Origin: Dendrobium chrysotoxum
Lineage: Eukaryota; Streptophyta; Magnoliopsida; Asparagales; Orchidaceae
NCBI GenBank assembly: GCA_019925795.1
Contig: CM034298.1
Span: 47,580,365 to 47,644,364 of the forward strand
Direction: 5' to 3'
Length of the DNA stretch: 64,000 nt
Under the pieces are notes generated by a model. That model did no database searches. It worked only from the letters and a program-made list of their open reading frames with translations, and had not been told where the DNA came from. Both the position numbers and the translations under genes were made by a program. Below, piece after piece: positions 45,301-54,700 of this stretch. Within the stretch, counting starts at the first letter, position 1; every line of letters starts with the position of its first letter.

Positions 45301-47409
45301 GTCAACTTGGGAACCGAGGATGACCCTCGCCCAACATTCATTAGTTCCCTTCTGCCAGAAGATCAAGTGGAAGAGATAAAAGAACTCCTCTATGAATTCA
45401 GGGATTGCTTTGCCTGGACATATGCTGAGATGCCCGGCTTATCCCCTGACGTAGCAGTTCACAGATTGGCAATCAAACCGGATGTCGCACCCGTCAAACA
45501 AGCTCCAAGGAGAATGAGATTGGAGATTGAAGAACAGGTGGTTGCTGAAACCAAAAAGCTCATAGAAGCGGGCTTCATCCGTGAAGAGAAATACGCTGAC
45601 TGGATCGCCAATATTGTCCCTGTCAAGAAGAAGAATGGACAGATTCGTATCTGTATTGATTTCAGGGACCTCAACAAAGCGTGTCCAAAAGATGATTTTC
45701 CGCTGCCTGTATCCGAACTCCTAGTAGACAACACGTCAAATTATGACATGTTCTCGTTTATGGATGGATCGTCAGGATACAACCAGATCAAGATGGCTCC
45801 TGAGGATGAAAGGCATACGTCATTCAGAACGCCCATCGGCATTTTCTGCTATACGGTCATGCCCTTCGGCTTGAAGAACGCCGGTGCCACCTACCAACGG
45901 GCGATGACCCATATTTTTGATGAATTAATACATCAGAAGGTCGAATGCTATGTAGACGACTTAGTCGTTAAGAGCATAGATCGAAAGGATCACTTAAATG
46001 ACCTGAGGGTTGTATTTGAAAGAATCAGGAAGTTCGATCTAAAGATGAACCCCCTTAAGTGTGCTTTCGGGGTCTCCTCCGGTAAATTTCTTGGCTATGT
46101 CATTCGTCATCGAGGCATAGAAGTCGATCCCAACAAAATCAAGGTGATCATTGAGATGCCACCGCCAAGAAGCCTCCGTCAACTCCGCTCCTTGCAAGGG
46201 CAGTTGGCTTTCATTCGGCGATTCATATCAAATCAATCGGGTAGGTGCCAGCCATTTTCAAAATTAATGAAGAAAGACATTCGATTCAAGTGGGATGAAG
46301 AATGTCAAGAAGCTTTTGATAGCATCAAAAGATACCTGTTAAATCCGCCCATCCTCGCAGCGCCAATTCCGGGGAAGCCTCTTATACTATATACAGCGGC
46401 ACTAGAAGAGTCCCTCGGAGCGTTACTGGCTCAGCACAATGAGGAAGGAAAAGAAAATGCACTCTACTATATCAGTTGGAGATTAATCGGAGCAGAAGTA
46501 CGATATTCTCCAATTGAGAAACATTGTCTGGCGTTGATCTTTGCAGTCCAGAAGCTCCGCCACTATATGCTCTCCCACAAAATCACCTTGATATCAAAGA
46601 TCGATCCGCTGAAGTTCTTGATGACAAGACCAGTGTTGACAGGTCGTTTGGCAAGGTGGGCAGTGCTATTACTGCAATTTGATATAGTGTACATGCCACA
46701 GAAAGCAGTAAAGGGACAAGCTTTGGCAGATTTCCTCGCCGCACATCCAATCCCAGCTGACTCTCCGCTCAATGATGATTTGCCAGATGAACAAATCATG
46801 CAAGTTGATGAAGAAGAAAAGGTACCATTTTGGGAGATGTACTTTGATGGGGCATCGTCTATAAAGTCTCCCAAACCTCCAAATCTTGCAAAGGCCCAAG
46901 CTGGCATCGGTCTAGTCTTTATAGAACCCGAGGGAGGCATAATGAGATTCTCGTTCAGTCTAACTGAACATCGGACCAATAATGAAGCCGAATACGAAGC
47001 TCTAATAGCAGGACTGGAGATTGCAATTGATATCCAAATCACAGATCTTCAAATTTTTGGTGATTCTCAACTTGTGATAAATCAAGTCATGGGCATTTAC
47101 AAGATTTGCAAGCTTGAGTTGGCCCACTATCACCGACGAGCTCTTGAGCTTCTAAAACAAATACCGAATGTCAGGATGACTCAGGTTCCTCGAGGACAGA
47201 ATGCAAAAGCAGATTGTTTAGCTAAACTGGCCAAGGAGCTTGCAAATGAGGATAAGAGGCCACCTATATTCATTGCGGTTGAAAACCGCCGAGTCTTAGA
47301 GCCAGCAACCCTACAATTTCCGTGGGCAGACGGAATACCAGGTTCAAGCCAACAGGATGCAGCCCCGGTTGATCCTCAACCTCCCCAACAAATCACTGTT
47401 AAAAATTAA
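42388..47409 (+). CDS. Tat element Gag C-term, protease, reverse transcriptase, RNase H and second RNase H
   Basis: The frame continues directly from Gag after a TAA and is open for 1673 codons; no ATG opens it (first codon GTG). It begins with a Gag C-terminal zinc-finger-like segment (YCPYHRVMSHPIEDC). The aspartic protease reads LIDPGSS with Asp at residue 539. A linker of about 500 residues follows, then reverse transcriptase with FRDLNKACPKDDFPLP, MPFGLKNAGATYQ and YVDD at 1188-1191. Next comes RNase H (LYTAALEESLGALLAQ). A second RNase H of archaeal type starts at YFDGASS (Asp 1487) and has NNEAEYEALIAGLEIA and FGDSQLVINQ. These polymerases copy the RNA into DNA. It ends at TAA 47407-47409, in the same frame as integrase. 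Confidence 0.92.
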   Translation: MIYNVDKGKQPMQYQEKPKQVYNPNPQPKLILGGNDKPRTYQGGGERPRQTTGTGDRTFPSLKDKINKEYSFKRESVAKLFRQALKAGLELPECKRPEESKHSGDPNYCPYHRVMSHPIEDCYVFKDWLERKYRRGELTLSDNVLTHPRKESTQVVTTSSVPPIEERRKGKKPIPEEQWETVVSKKTVKMLKQLEEVPCVKWKSPTEPVLNLNALPVAQASASKQFPNQAGPPKSGKKKSSKKKTKLKKPKEKKTATQRVIDSLDEYYQTARRPIKLADFMSELKIDEAEEADEDPLPTEVCRVISATPITLTKEKYVREMIVETCLATSSMDYSSEEDLHFPKTDESDPDIASQIGHVNLGGDSESTNESLDATMADSEEDAPSNESNPEEIAQVQLRSGKILPPPPKKGISNKDKGKEIVVNEDIISEDPKKKHTPVKGIDYNILSHLRKIPAQLSIYDALVMSKDLRETLIQALKDPERYEVYFAERNLTEVLQARNEPFITFTEDDMMLGTTDHNRPLYVTAESDDLVSSRILIDPGSSINLMSLKALSSLCLNVEHLGPDKFMVHDFNEKGQKTLGSFMLPLVFGEFHTEAKFHVIDADTSFKALLGRPWLHEYGIVPSTLHQCMKYLRDGEEFRISGDIQPFAVHEATVYEDAQYFMPKKPRLSNSLKAQASNPKSAKQPEQKGERKQVGRKKATPTLPKEATTSTSKERKRVPHLGSDTDEEDVTSTKSQKVCHSMDEWSREVAYSNDDYDYDSIYMNTVQEVFSRRIGSLSISDSVLVVTRIPLQYFKEIIQRDVHKVEELVTLYLPPIRKGIESGNIFYSAGKDEEVNRDWDHVFIDSEELLPTRLPRFNTKGIQRMLRKWINVPTPKRQLRMCLSLWYGRNPRPMRRKEMNAYKGIGFVRRKCIRKETCRAITRREVESNDVPDEEAYEAKDYDDQPLEAKPAPEELEDGGQAATMDELKEVNLGTEDDPRPTFISSLLPEDQVEEIKELLYEFRDCFAWTYAEMPGLSPDVAVHRLAIKPDVAPVKQAPRRMRLEIEEQVVAETKKLIEAGFIREEKYADWIANIVPVKKKNGQIRICIDFRDLNKACPKDDFPLPVSELLVDNTSNYDMFSFMDGSSGYNQIKMAPEDERHTSFRTPIGIFCYTVMPFGLKNAGATYQRAMTHIFDELIHQKVECYVDDLVVKSIDRKDHLNDLRVVFERIRKFDLKMNPLKCAFGVSSGKFLGYVIRHRGIEVDPNKIKVIIEMPPPRSLRQLRSLQGQLAFIRRFISNQSGRCQPFSKLMKKDIRFKWDEECQEAFDSIKRYLLNPPILAAPIPGKPLILYTAALEESLGALLAQHNEEGKENALYYISWRLIGAEVRYSPIEKHCLALIFAVQKLRHYMLSHKITLISKIDPLKFLMTRPVLTGRLARWAVLLLQFDIVYMPQKAVKGQALADFLAAHPIPADSPLNDDLPDEQIMQVDEEEKVPFWEMYFDGASSIKSPKPPNLAKAQAGIGLVFIEPEGGIMRFSFSLTEHRTNNEAEYEALIAGLEIAIDIQITDLQIFGDSQLVINQVMGIYKICKLELAHYHRRALELLKQIPNVRMTQVPRGQNAKADCLAKLAKELANEDKRPPIFIAVENRRVLEPATLQFPWADGIPGSSQQDAAPVDPQPPQQITVKN

Positions 47410-48750
47410 CCAGGGGAACGTCCAGCAGTAAAAAGACGAAGAACTGGTAGATTCTCAGAGTCGTGGTTGGATTGCCTAGATGTTGAAGTCGAAAACGATT
47501 GGAGGCAACCATTCGTCGACTACTTCAAAGAAAGCAAACTTCCAACAGATAAATCTCTGGCTGCACAAATTAGAAAAAGAGCATTGCGATACGCGTTTGT
47601 TAATAATACGCTATATCGGCGGGCTTTTGATCAAATGTGGCTAAGGTGCCTAGGGACTAAGGAAGCTGATAAAGCGGTGACAGAAGTTCACGAAGGACTC
47701 TGTGGAGCACACCAGTCAGGTCCCAAGATGGCCGCTAAAATTAAAAGAATGGGTTATTACTGGCCTACGATGGTGAGAGATTGTATCAACCACGCTAAGA
47801 AGTGTCACGAATGTCAGATTCATGGTGATGTTATTCATCAACCACCAAATCCATTGCACCCAACAATCACATCCTGGCCATTTGAATGTTGGGGCACTGA
47901 CATAATTGGGCCAATAGATCCGCCGTCATCGGCAGGGCACCGCTTTATACTGGCAGCAACAGACTATTTTTCTAAGTGGGCAGAAGCGGCACCATTCAGG
48001 GAAGTTACGTCCAAGCACGTGATCAACTTCTTTACCCACAACGTCGTCTACAGATTCGGTGTACCACGCCGTGTGATCTCAGACAATGGCACAGCATTCA
48101 AGAGTACAAAAATCTACAAATTCGTAGATCGTCACAAGATTGACTGGCGGTACTCGTCTATATATAACCCAAGAGCCAATGGTTTGGCTGAGGCCTTCAA
48201 CAAGACGCTGGTGAAGTTGTTGAAGAAGATCCTCACCAAGAACAAAAGAGAATGGCATACAAAAATGGCAGAAGCGTTGTGGGCGTATCGTACGACCTAC
48301 AAAACACCAACCAAAGCCACTCCCTACTCACTAGTGTTCGGAGCTGAAGCCGTTTTGCCACTAGAAGTTGAATTACCGTCTCTTCGGGTCGCTATCCAGA
48401 ATGAGCTTACTCAAGAGCAGAATGCTCGCCTAAGAATTGAGGAGCTCGATGCACTCGACGAAGTCAGGCTGCAAGCCCAACAAAACCTAGAAATCTACCG
48501 AGGAAGGATGGCAAAATCATTTGATCGGATGGTGCGTCCTCGGTCCTTTCAAGAAGGGGAATTGGTCCTGGTGCTGAGAAGACCAATCATCCCACACCGA
48601 AGAATTGGTGGCAAGTTCGTATCCAACTGGGAAGGCCCATTCGTCATCGAGAAGGTGTACCAAGGAGGAGCCTACCAGCTTATCGATCTGCACGGTCAGA
48701 GGCCCATGCCGCCGATCAACGGTCGACACCTGAAGAAGTACCATGCGTAA
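47410..48750 (+). CDS. Tat element integrase
   Basis: This segment is in the same frame as the upstream pol and is separated only by the TAA at 47407-47409. The reading is open from 47410, without an upstream ATG. Numbered from 47467, it has an HHCC zinc domain (His 75 and 82, Cys 113 and 116), then a DDE core with Asp 145 (GTDIIGP), Asp 206 (SDNGTAF) and Glu 242 (GLAEAFNK). The spacing of 35 residues between the last two is canonical. A C-terminal domain ends in INGRHLKKYHA. Integrase inserts the cDNA and leaves a 5-bp duplication, as seen here. All catalytic residues are intact; only the stop upstream prevents a fused product. Confidence 0.92.
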   Translation, partial: PGERPAVKRRRTGRFSESWLDCLDVEVENDWRQPFVDYFKESKLPTDKSLAAQIRKRALRYAFVNNTLYRRAFDQMWLRCLGTKEADKAVTEVHEGLCGAHQSGPKMAAKIKRMGYYWPTMVRDCINHAKKCHECQIHGDVIHQPPNPLHPTITSWPFECWGTDIIGPIDPPSSAGHRFILAATDYFSKWAEAAPFREVTSKHVINFFTHNVVYRFGVPRRVISDNGTAFKSTKIYKFVDRHKIDWRYSSIYNPRANGLAEAFNKTLVKLLKKILTKNKREWHTKMAEALWAYRTTYKTPTKATPYSLVFGAEAVLPLEVELPSLRVAIQNELTQEQNARLRIEELDALDEVRLQAQQNLEIYRGRMAKSFDRMVRPRSFQEGELVLVLRRPIIPHRRIGGKFVSNWEGPFVIEKVYQGGAYQLIDLHGQRPMPPINGRHLKKYHA

Positions 48751-48887
48751 AATTGCTCAAGGAAATTTTATATTTAATGTATTGTGTATTCCATGCATAT
48801 CTATATACACTTTATATTTTATATTTTTAAAATTCTCTTGTGTTGCAAGAATGCATTTCAAAATCTCCCTACAGGACAGGGGGCATT

Positions 48888-48949
48888 TTTAAATATTTAT
48901 TTGGGTCGACATTATGCTCCGCGCTGAGATCCCCAAATAAATATTTAAA
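48888..48949 (+). repeat. Hairpin module 1
   Basis: Arms TTTAAATATTTATTTGGG (48888-48905) and its exact complement (48932-48949) are separated by 26 bases. It is preceded by CTCCCTACAGGACAGGGGGC, the conserved lead sequence of the three modules. Confidence 0.9.
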
Positions 48950-49004
48950 ATTACAAAATCTCAAACTTTCTTCTATTCTGAAATGTCCCTGCAAGACAGG
49001 GGGC

Positions 49005-49070
49005 ATTTTAAATATTTATTCGGATCGACATCGCGCTGCATGCCGAGATCCCCGAATAAATATTTAAAAT
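49005..49070 (+). repeat. Hairpin module 2
   Basis: Arms ATTTTAAATATTTATTCGG (49005-49023) and its exact complement (49052-49070) flank a 28-base loop. Relative to modules 1 and 3, one T-A pair is replaced by C-G on both arms. Confidence 0.9.
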
Positions 49071-49276
49071 CATCAACGCAAATATTCTTTTATACTGAAG
49101 AATACAACGAATTCTTTTCAAAGTATGTGCAGGTGGTCTTTCAAAAGATCGAGACATCACCTTCTCCAACGTACCAAAATTTGAAAGTCAAGAAAGAGAC
49201 TTTCGCAACTACACACTCTAACAAATTGAGTCAGAATAACCTGAAGTCTTTCAGCAGCCTGAAGCTTAAGGTTCGA

Positions 49277-49380
49277 GTGGGTGTAAGAGGTCGGATCCAA
49301 CACGCCCAAATATGGCCGGATCGCTGGCAGCTCCGTCTACTCAACACGCCATAAGAAAGGCCGTAGTAGCGGAACCCCCG
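49277..49380 (+). repeat. 104-bp direct repeat, copy 1
   Basis: It begins GGGTGTAAGAGGTCGGATCC and is repeated at 49637-49740 with few substitutions, 360 bp downstream. Both copies are in the Tat 3' non-coding region. Confidence 0.85.
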
Positions 49381-49636
49381 CTTCGTCAACCCGTCAGTAG
49401 GGACTGTAGGAAGTACGAAGGCAAATTTGACTCGACAAGTTCAAGTGATCGTAGTCTACCAAATTCTCCTAATTGACCGGAGAATCAAGTTTCCAATGGG
49501 AAGGAGAAATCTCGAGCAACTACCAAATTCGCGTAGGCTCTAAATCTTCAACCACAAAGGAAGACTCAAAAACTATCAACTTCAGCAAAATCAGCATTGG
49601 GAAGCACATTTCCCCTAGCTCAAGTCTGAAGCCTGA

Positions 49637-49740
49637 ATGGGTGTAAGAGGTCGGATCCAACACGCTCAAATATGGCCGGATCGCTGGCAGCTCCATCTAC
49701 TCAACACGCCATAAGAAAGGCCGCAGTAGAGGAACCCCCA
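49637..49740 (+). repeat. 104-bp direct repeat, copy 2
   Basis: Partner of 49277-49380. Confidence 0.85.
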
Positions 49741-50335
49741 TCTCAGCAACCAGAGGACGAAGAGCTGTCAAATTCTAGCTCGCCCAATCTGATGAACTCA
49801 AGTGACTCAGATTAAAGTCTCCTCAAATGGTTAAGGATGAAGATACTACCTACGTTTGGTACTATCAATCAAATCCGAAACTTGCAAATCCTTCAACAAA
49901 TCCATAAAGCACAAAGCTAGGATCGAAGGATTTCTTTTCTTCAACAAGTCCATCAAAGCACAAAGCAGAGGACAGAAGAAATTATCTCAAAGTTCATGAA
50001 AAGCCTGAGGCTGAACTAAGAGGATTCCGTCATCAACAAGTCCGCTATGCACAAAGCTCTGGACTGATGACTTTTCGCCTACGACCTATTACAAACTTAA
50101 GGGTTTAGGTCACCGGCATCTACTCCTTCATCAAGCCCGCCAGTGCTAGAAGCATAGGGCCGAAGGTACAAAAAAATCACCTGACAAGTCAGTAAAGACG
50201 AATCAGGTAATTCTCCATCAAATGTCCGCAGTACAAAGCACAGGGCAGGAGAAATCAAGATTTCATAGCTCAAGCCAAAGCTATAAAAAGAGGTATCCTG
50301 AATGACATCTACAAATGTCCCTAGAAACTGGGGGC

Positions 50336-50401
50336 ATTTTAAATATTTATTTGGGTCGACATCGCGCTGCGTGCCGAGATCCCCAAATAAATATTTAAAA
50401 T
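50336..50401 (+). repeat. Hairpin module 3
   Basis: Arms ATTTTAAATATTTATTTGGG (50336-50355) and its exact complement (50382-50401), 20 bp each, flank a 26-base loop similar to that of the other modules. Confidence 0.9.
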
Positions 50402-50479
50402 CATCTACAACATGGAGTACAATCACAGAAATCACAGGAGCAGTAAAAAGAGAGCTCGTCAACAGTAGAATTCACAAAA

Positions 50480-50806
50480 AAAATGCTTCATTTTATTAAT
50501 TCAGAATCCATGTACAAATTCTCAATTCTCTTTTACAAGTTTACATCAACAAAAAAGGAGAAAAGTATAATGTCCTTCACAGAGGACTACAAATTTGTCT
50601 CCTAAACTATGCCTGAAGAGGAAGTCAACAGCTCTGCTCGGCTCCTTCCAAAGACCAGGTACTCTGCACTTCTGGAACCTGCACAAGGCAACAAGGGTCA
50701 GTAAGCAGCTAGAGAAAGAAAAGAAACAGAACGGACAAACTAAAAAACGTACCAGAACCAAACCTCCAGTGACGGCTGACTGACTAGATCCTATCTCTGT
50801 AGTGAC
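50480..50806 (-). other. Antisense terminal exons and 3' UTR-like unit inside the Tat element
   Basis: On the minus strand a strong acceptor-like sequence (TTGTCTCTTGTGCAG) precedes a 43-bp exon-like block at 50764-50806 ending GGAG|GTTTGG. A second acceptor (TTGTTGCCTTGTGCAG) precedes a block starting at 50678. That block runs into a typical plant 3' UTR with TTGTAAAAG and TTGTACATGG words and then AATAAA, followed by a T-rich end near 50480. Tat-group elements are known to carry extra antisense ORFs between pol and the 3' LTR, and this position fits. I cannot identify a protein; the open frame 50546-50821 has no recognised domain. Confidence 0.45.
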
Positions 50807-51079
50807 CTGCACAAGAGACAAGGAATTGTCAGCACAGTTATAAAATCAGAATTGAAAACTAAGGAAAACAGTGGTACCAAAAGAAGAACAGAAAGTGGAG
50901 GTGTTATCTACTACCATCAATCTACAAAATGACACTTCAGGGATATAAATTTGGAGTGTTATATCATTGTCTTATGGAGCTCTACTCCACAAGAGCCAAC
51001 ATGTCAATCCTCTTACTGATTACAAGTGCATCTAAAGATCTATGAAGACACCGAGACAGACTCTCGAAGATCTACAGGA

Positions 51080-51240
51080 TGATAATCCTAGTGTGACATC
51101 CAAGCAAATTTTTGGAGATCCACTAAATGACGATCCTAGTGTGACATCCAAATAAATTTTTGGAGATCCACTAAATGGAGACCTTTATGTGACATCTAGA
51201 GCAAATATCTAGAGATCCATAGGGTCAATCAGCATACAAC
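51080..51240 (+). repeat. Tandem repeat of about 48 bp before the Tat 3' LTR
   Basis: About three diverged copies of GATCCTAGTGTGACATCCAA..TTTTTGGAGATCCACTAAAT. They lie shortly before the polypurine tract. Confidence 0.8.
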
Positions 51241-51274
51241 AAACGTGATTTGCTCTAGATACAAATCACATTTG

Positions 51275-51286
51275 TTGGGGGGCATT
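51275..51286 (+). promoter_or_regulatory. Tat element polypurine tract
   Basis: TTGGGGGGCATT directly precedes the TGTT start of the 3' LTR, where plus-strand priming is expected. Confidence 0.75.
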
Positions 51287-51721
51287 TGTTAACCTCTGTT
51301 AATTAAAAAAAAAAAAAGAAGCTTAAATGATTACCTATATCGGCTGCCAGATCCCGCAAATCCTGCTATATCACTGTTCATCCGGCGCCGTTCCGGGATT
51401 TCTGCTTGAATCCCTCGTACGCTGCTCGAGGCGACGCTCTGTTCGTCGTTAAATAGAAGACACAAACTCCTCTCGCATTCGCAGAACTTCCCCACTCAAT
51501 CGCAGAAAATCCACTTCTCCTCCCCGACTCCAGTCGCCAACACCTCCCAGCCCGACCTCACTACCGAACTCCCTCTCCACAAGCTCTTGCCGCCGAAACC
51601 CCATCAACCCTCCGACTCAACACCCGACCGAGACCGACGAACCCCAAGCTGCATCCAACCGGCCTCATCCCATTCTTCCTCTCCGCCTCCTCCTCACAAC
51701 CTTCCCGCCGGTCTCGATCTC

Positions 51722-51771
<50 letters not shown>

Positions 51772-54700
51772 ACCCTTACCTGAGCCGTCGCCTCCCCTCT
51801 CCCTTGCCCGACTCCGCCCCTTCGACGACGTTCCTCTCCTGTTGGTCCGAAAGTTACGACATTTTGAGCGGAGGCTACAACGGGAGCTCGTAGCAATGAA
51901 GGTAACTTTCTTCCTCACGCGCGCTCCCTCGGCCAAATCCTATAAATCTGTCAAACCGAGAGTAAGAGGGAGGATTTAGCTTACTGCGAGATAAGCAGTT
52001 CCTAAATCCTGTTTAAAATAGGATTTAATTTAAATATTGCATTAATCCTGTTTAAACCCTATTTTTCTAATTAATTAAAATTATTATTTTTTAATTAATT
52101 ATATTTAGTTATTGATTAATAATAATTAGTTATGATTAATTAAGATTAACTATAATTAATTATTTTTAATCATACTTAATTGTTATTTATGATAATTAGT
52201 TATAATTAAATTAATTATGATTAATCTTTTTTTATTATAGTTAATTATTTTTATTAATAATTAATTATAATTAAGTAAAATTAATTGTTATTAATTATTT
52301 TAATTATAATTTATTATTATTAATAATAATTAGTTATGATTAATTATTATTAATTTTAAATTTTTTTTTTAAAACTAATTACTATTAATTATAATTAGCT
52401 ATATTTAATTAAAGATTAATTATAATTAATACAAAAAGAAAGGGAGAAATGCTTCTCTCCCTCACCCCGATCCACGAGTCAATCCAACCTCACCGGCCGC
52501 CAAGGTATGATCCCTAAACCCAAAAAACTCCGAGAACTTGCTTTTGTCGTTTGCGACGGACCGGGAAAACACCTATGCACGCGCTTTATTGCGCATGGTG
52601 GGTTGGGACCCCGGTGCGGCGCCTACGACGAGACGGGTAATCTCCGAGAACTTGCTTTCGTCGTTTGCGACGGACCGGGAAAACACCCATGCACGCGCTT
52701 TATTGCGCATGGTGGGTTGGGACCCCAGTGCGGCGCCTACGACGAGGCGGGGTTATCTATAAGTACCCTCGAGCGAGGGGAAAGCAAACTGTCTTTCAAA
52801 CAGGTACCGTCAAAGACCCCATGCACGCGCTTTATTGCGCGTGGTGGGAATGAAGACCACGGCCGAGGTGTCTAAGGACATCTACCATGCACGCGCTTTA
52901 TTGCGCGTGGTGGGAAGGCCCAGACTCTTGTCGTTTTTTCCCCTAAACGGGGGAGACGCCGGGAGGCTGCCGAAATTTCGGGTGAAATTTGAGACCGTAC
53001 CTGGACTTGTTTGAACTCAGAAGGAGAAGACATGAATTAGAACTCGAACTTGAATGAGCTAAACTCAAAGCTGAATAAATGAACAAAAAGCTTTAAATCA
53101 AACTTGGCCAAGAAAAGTTGAACTCGATTGATCACAAGGGACTTAAAACTAGATGCACTTGGACATGTGATTGAATTCATATAACGAATGACTTGAACTG
53201 GGTTCGACTTTGAACTTGTGAAGACTTGAACACAAATGAACCCGAATTCAAGTGGGACTTGATTTGAATATTAAACATGACTTGAACATTTGAACTCAAG
53301 CGAAAACTTGAGTTGAACCACAAAGGACTTGAATCAAAATTCAATCAAAAGCAACTTGATTTATACATTGAATTTGAACAAAAAGCAAAGATTTGCAATC
53401 ATTTTCTACTTGAAAATAGTGATGACTTGTAAGCAAAATAATCAAACTTCTTGCTATGATGCCTTTAATGGATAGTAAATAAAGGAGACATGCAACAAGA
53501 GTTCAAATTGGAGTGCAACCTTCCCATAAGCCATACAAATCAACATGCAAGCATATGTAGAAGCATGTAGCAGATGCTAGAATATCTCTACAATCTATAA
53601 TAGTTCTGTGACAAGTGCGTATAAACAATGTGCAACGAATATTGAGGATATTCGTATATCCAACAACAACTTAGACGCAAGCACACACATCTATCTTTTA
53701 GAAGTGGAAAGACTCAACGTACAATAGATGCGACAATGTTCTACAATCAAGACATCAACGAAAATATTCAAGTCCGCAAGCAATGTAATAGATATAGTGA
53801 TTTGCTAGTTATCATACACTATGAACACAGTAAGTCTACAAACAAAGCAAGAGAAATGAGGAAGATATAACTCCCTTTCAACCGATGATAACTAATTTGC
53901 AAATGAATACACGGTATTCTGTCCATGAACAATCATGCCTGATGTAGTCTATTGGAAAATAACAACCACTGAATTGCTATGAATACGAAAGGTCACTAGC
54001 AAAACATAGAGGAGATTGTGACAAATGAAAGCATTTGCAAACTATGCAGCAAGGGGAAGTGAGTATGGTAGGATCCTACAGTTAACACTTGTCAAATCAT
54101 AGATGAATGCATCAGTCTTCTACGATACGAAGCCAATGTACATCAAGTGTAATAGTGTTCTATAACTGGCTTCAAAGCACAAGTGGATACATCCCAAAAG
54201 CAGTAAAGTCAGAGTTGATGACATTCTTCGTAACAGTCATGCAAGAAGATGAAATAGTTCCTATTGCATTCATACGAGAATATTGGTGGAAGGGTTATAA
54301 GTGCCTGAAGATACTACAACTTGCCCACAAATGAATGTGGAGAGATTATCATGCATTAGTAGTCGAACACGCTGATCCGCATGCAATCAAGGACAAAAGA
54401 TCTGCAGTACATACAACCTCTCTACAAGTACAAATGTATGTAAAACATGTCACTCGTGGGTAGATGCAGAAAGACTTCAGTAAATGCAGTATCCTGAGGT
54501 CAATTCCAATATATCAATGAAAATATCTACCTGCCTACCAGCAACAGTTGTGAAGATCGTACGACGCCACGCCACCGGATCTGCAACATCCGTACAAGCA
54601 GACAGAAGGCGTTTACAAATATTCTAAAAGTACCCCTTCACATGTGCACCTTAATTTGTATACACATAGGTACACAAAAAGGGACACATGCAATCATATA

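Larger units (their letters stand above)
48751..51286 (+). other. Tat element 3' non-coding region with repeats and an antisense unit
   Basis: About 2.5 kb lie between integrase and the 3' LTR. The region has three long hairpin modules, a duplicated segment of about 104 bp (49277-49380 and 49637-49740), and diverged modules built on AGTCCAT..GCACAAAGC. It also holds an apparent antisense gene 3' end (50480-50810) and a tandem unit of about 48 bp (51080-51240). It finishes in the polypurine tract TTGGGGGGCATT at 51275-51286. No sense ORF is convincing. Confidence 0.7.
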
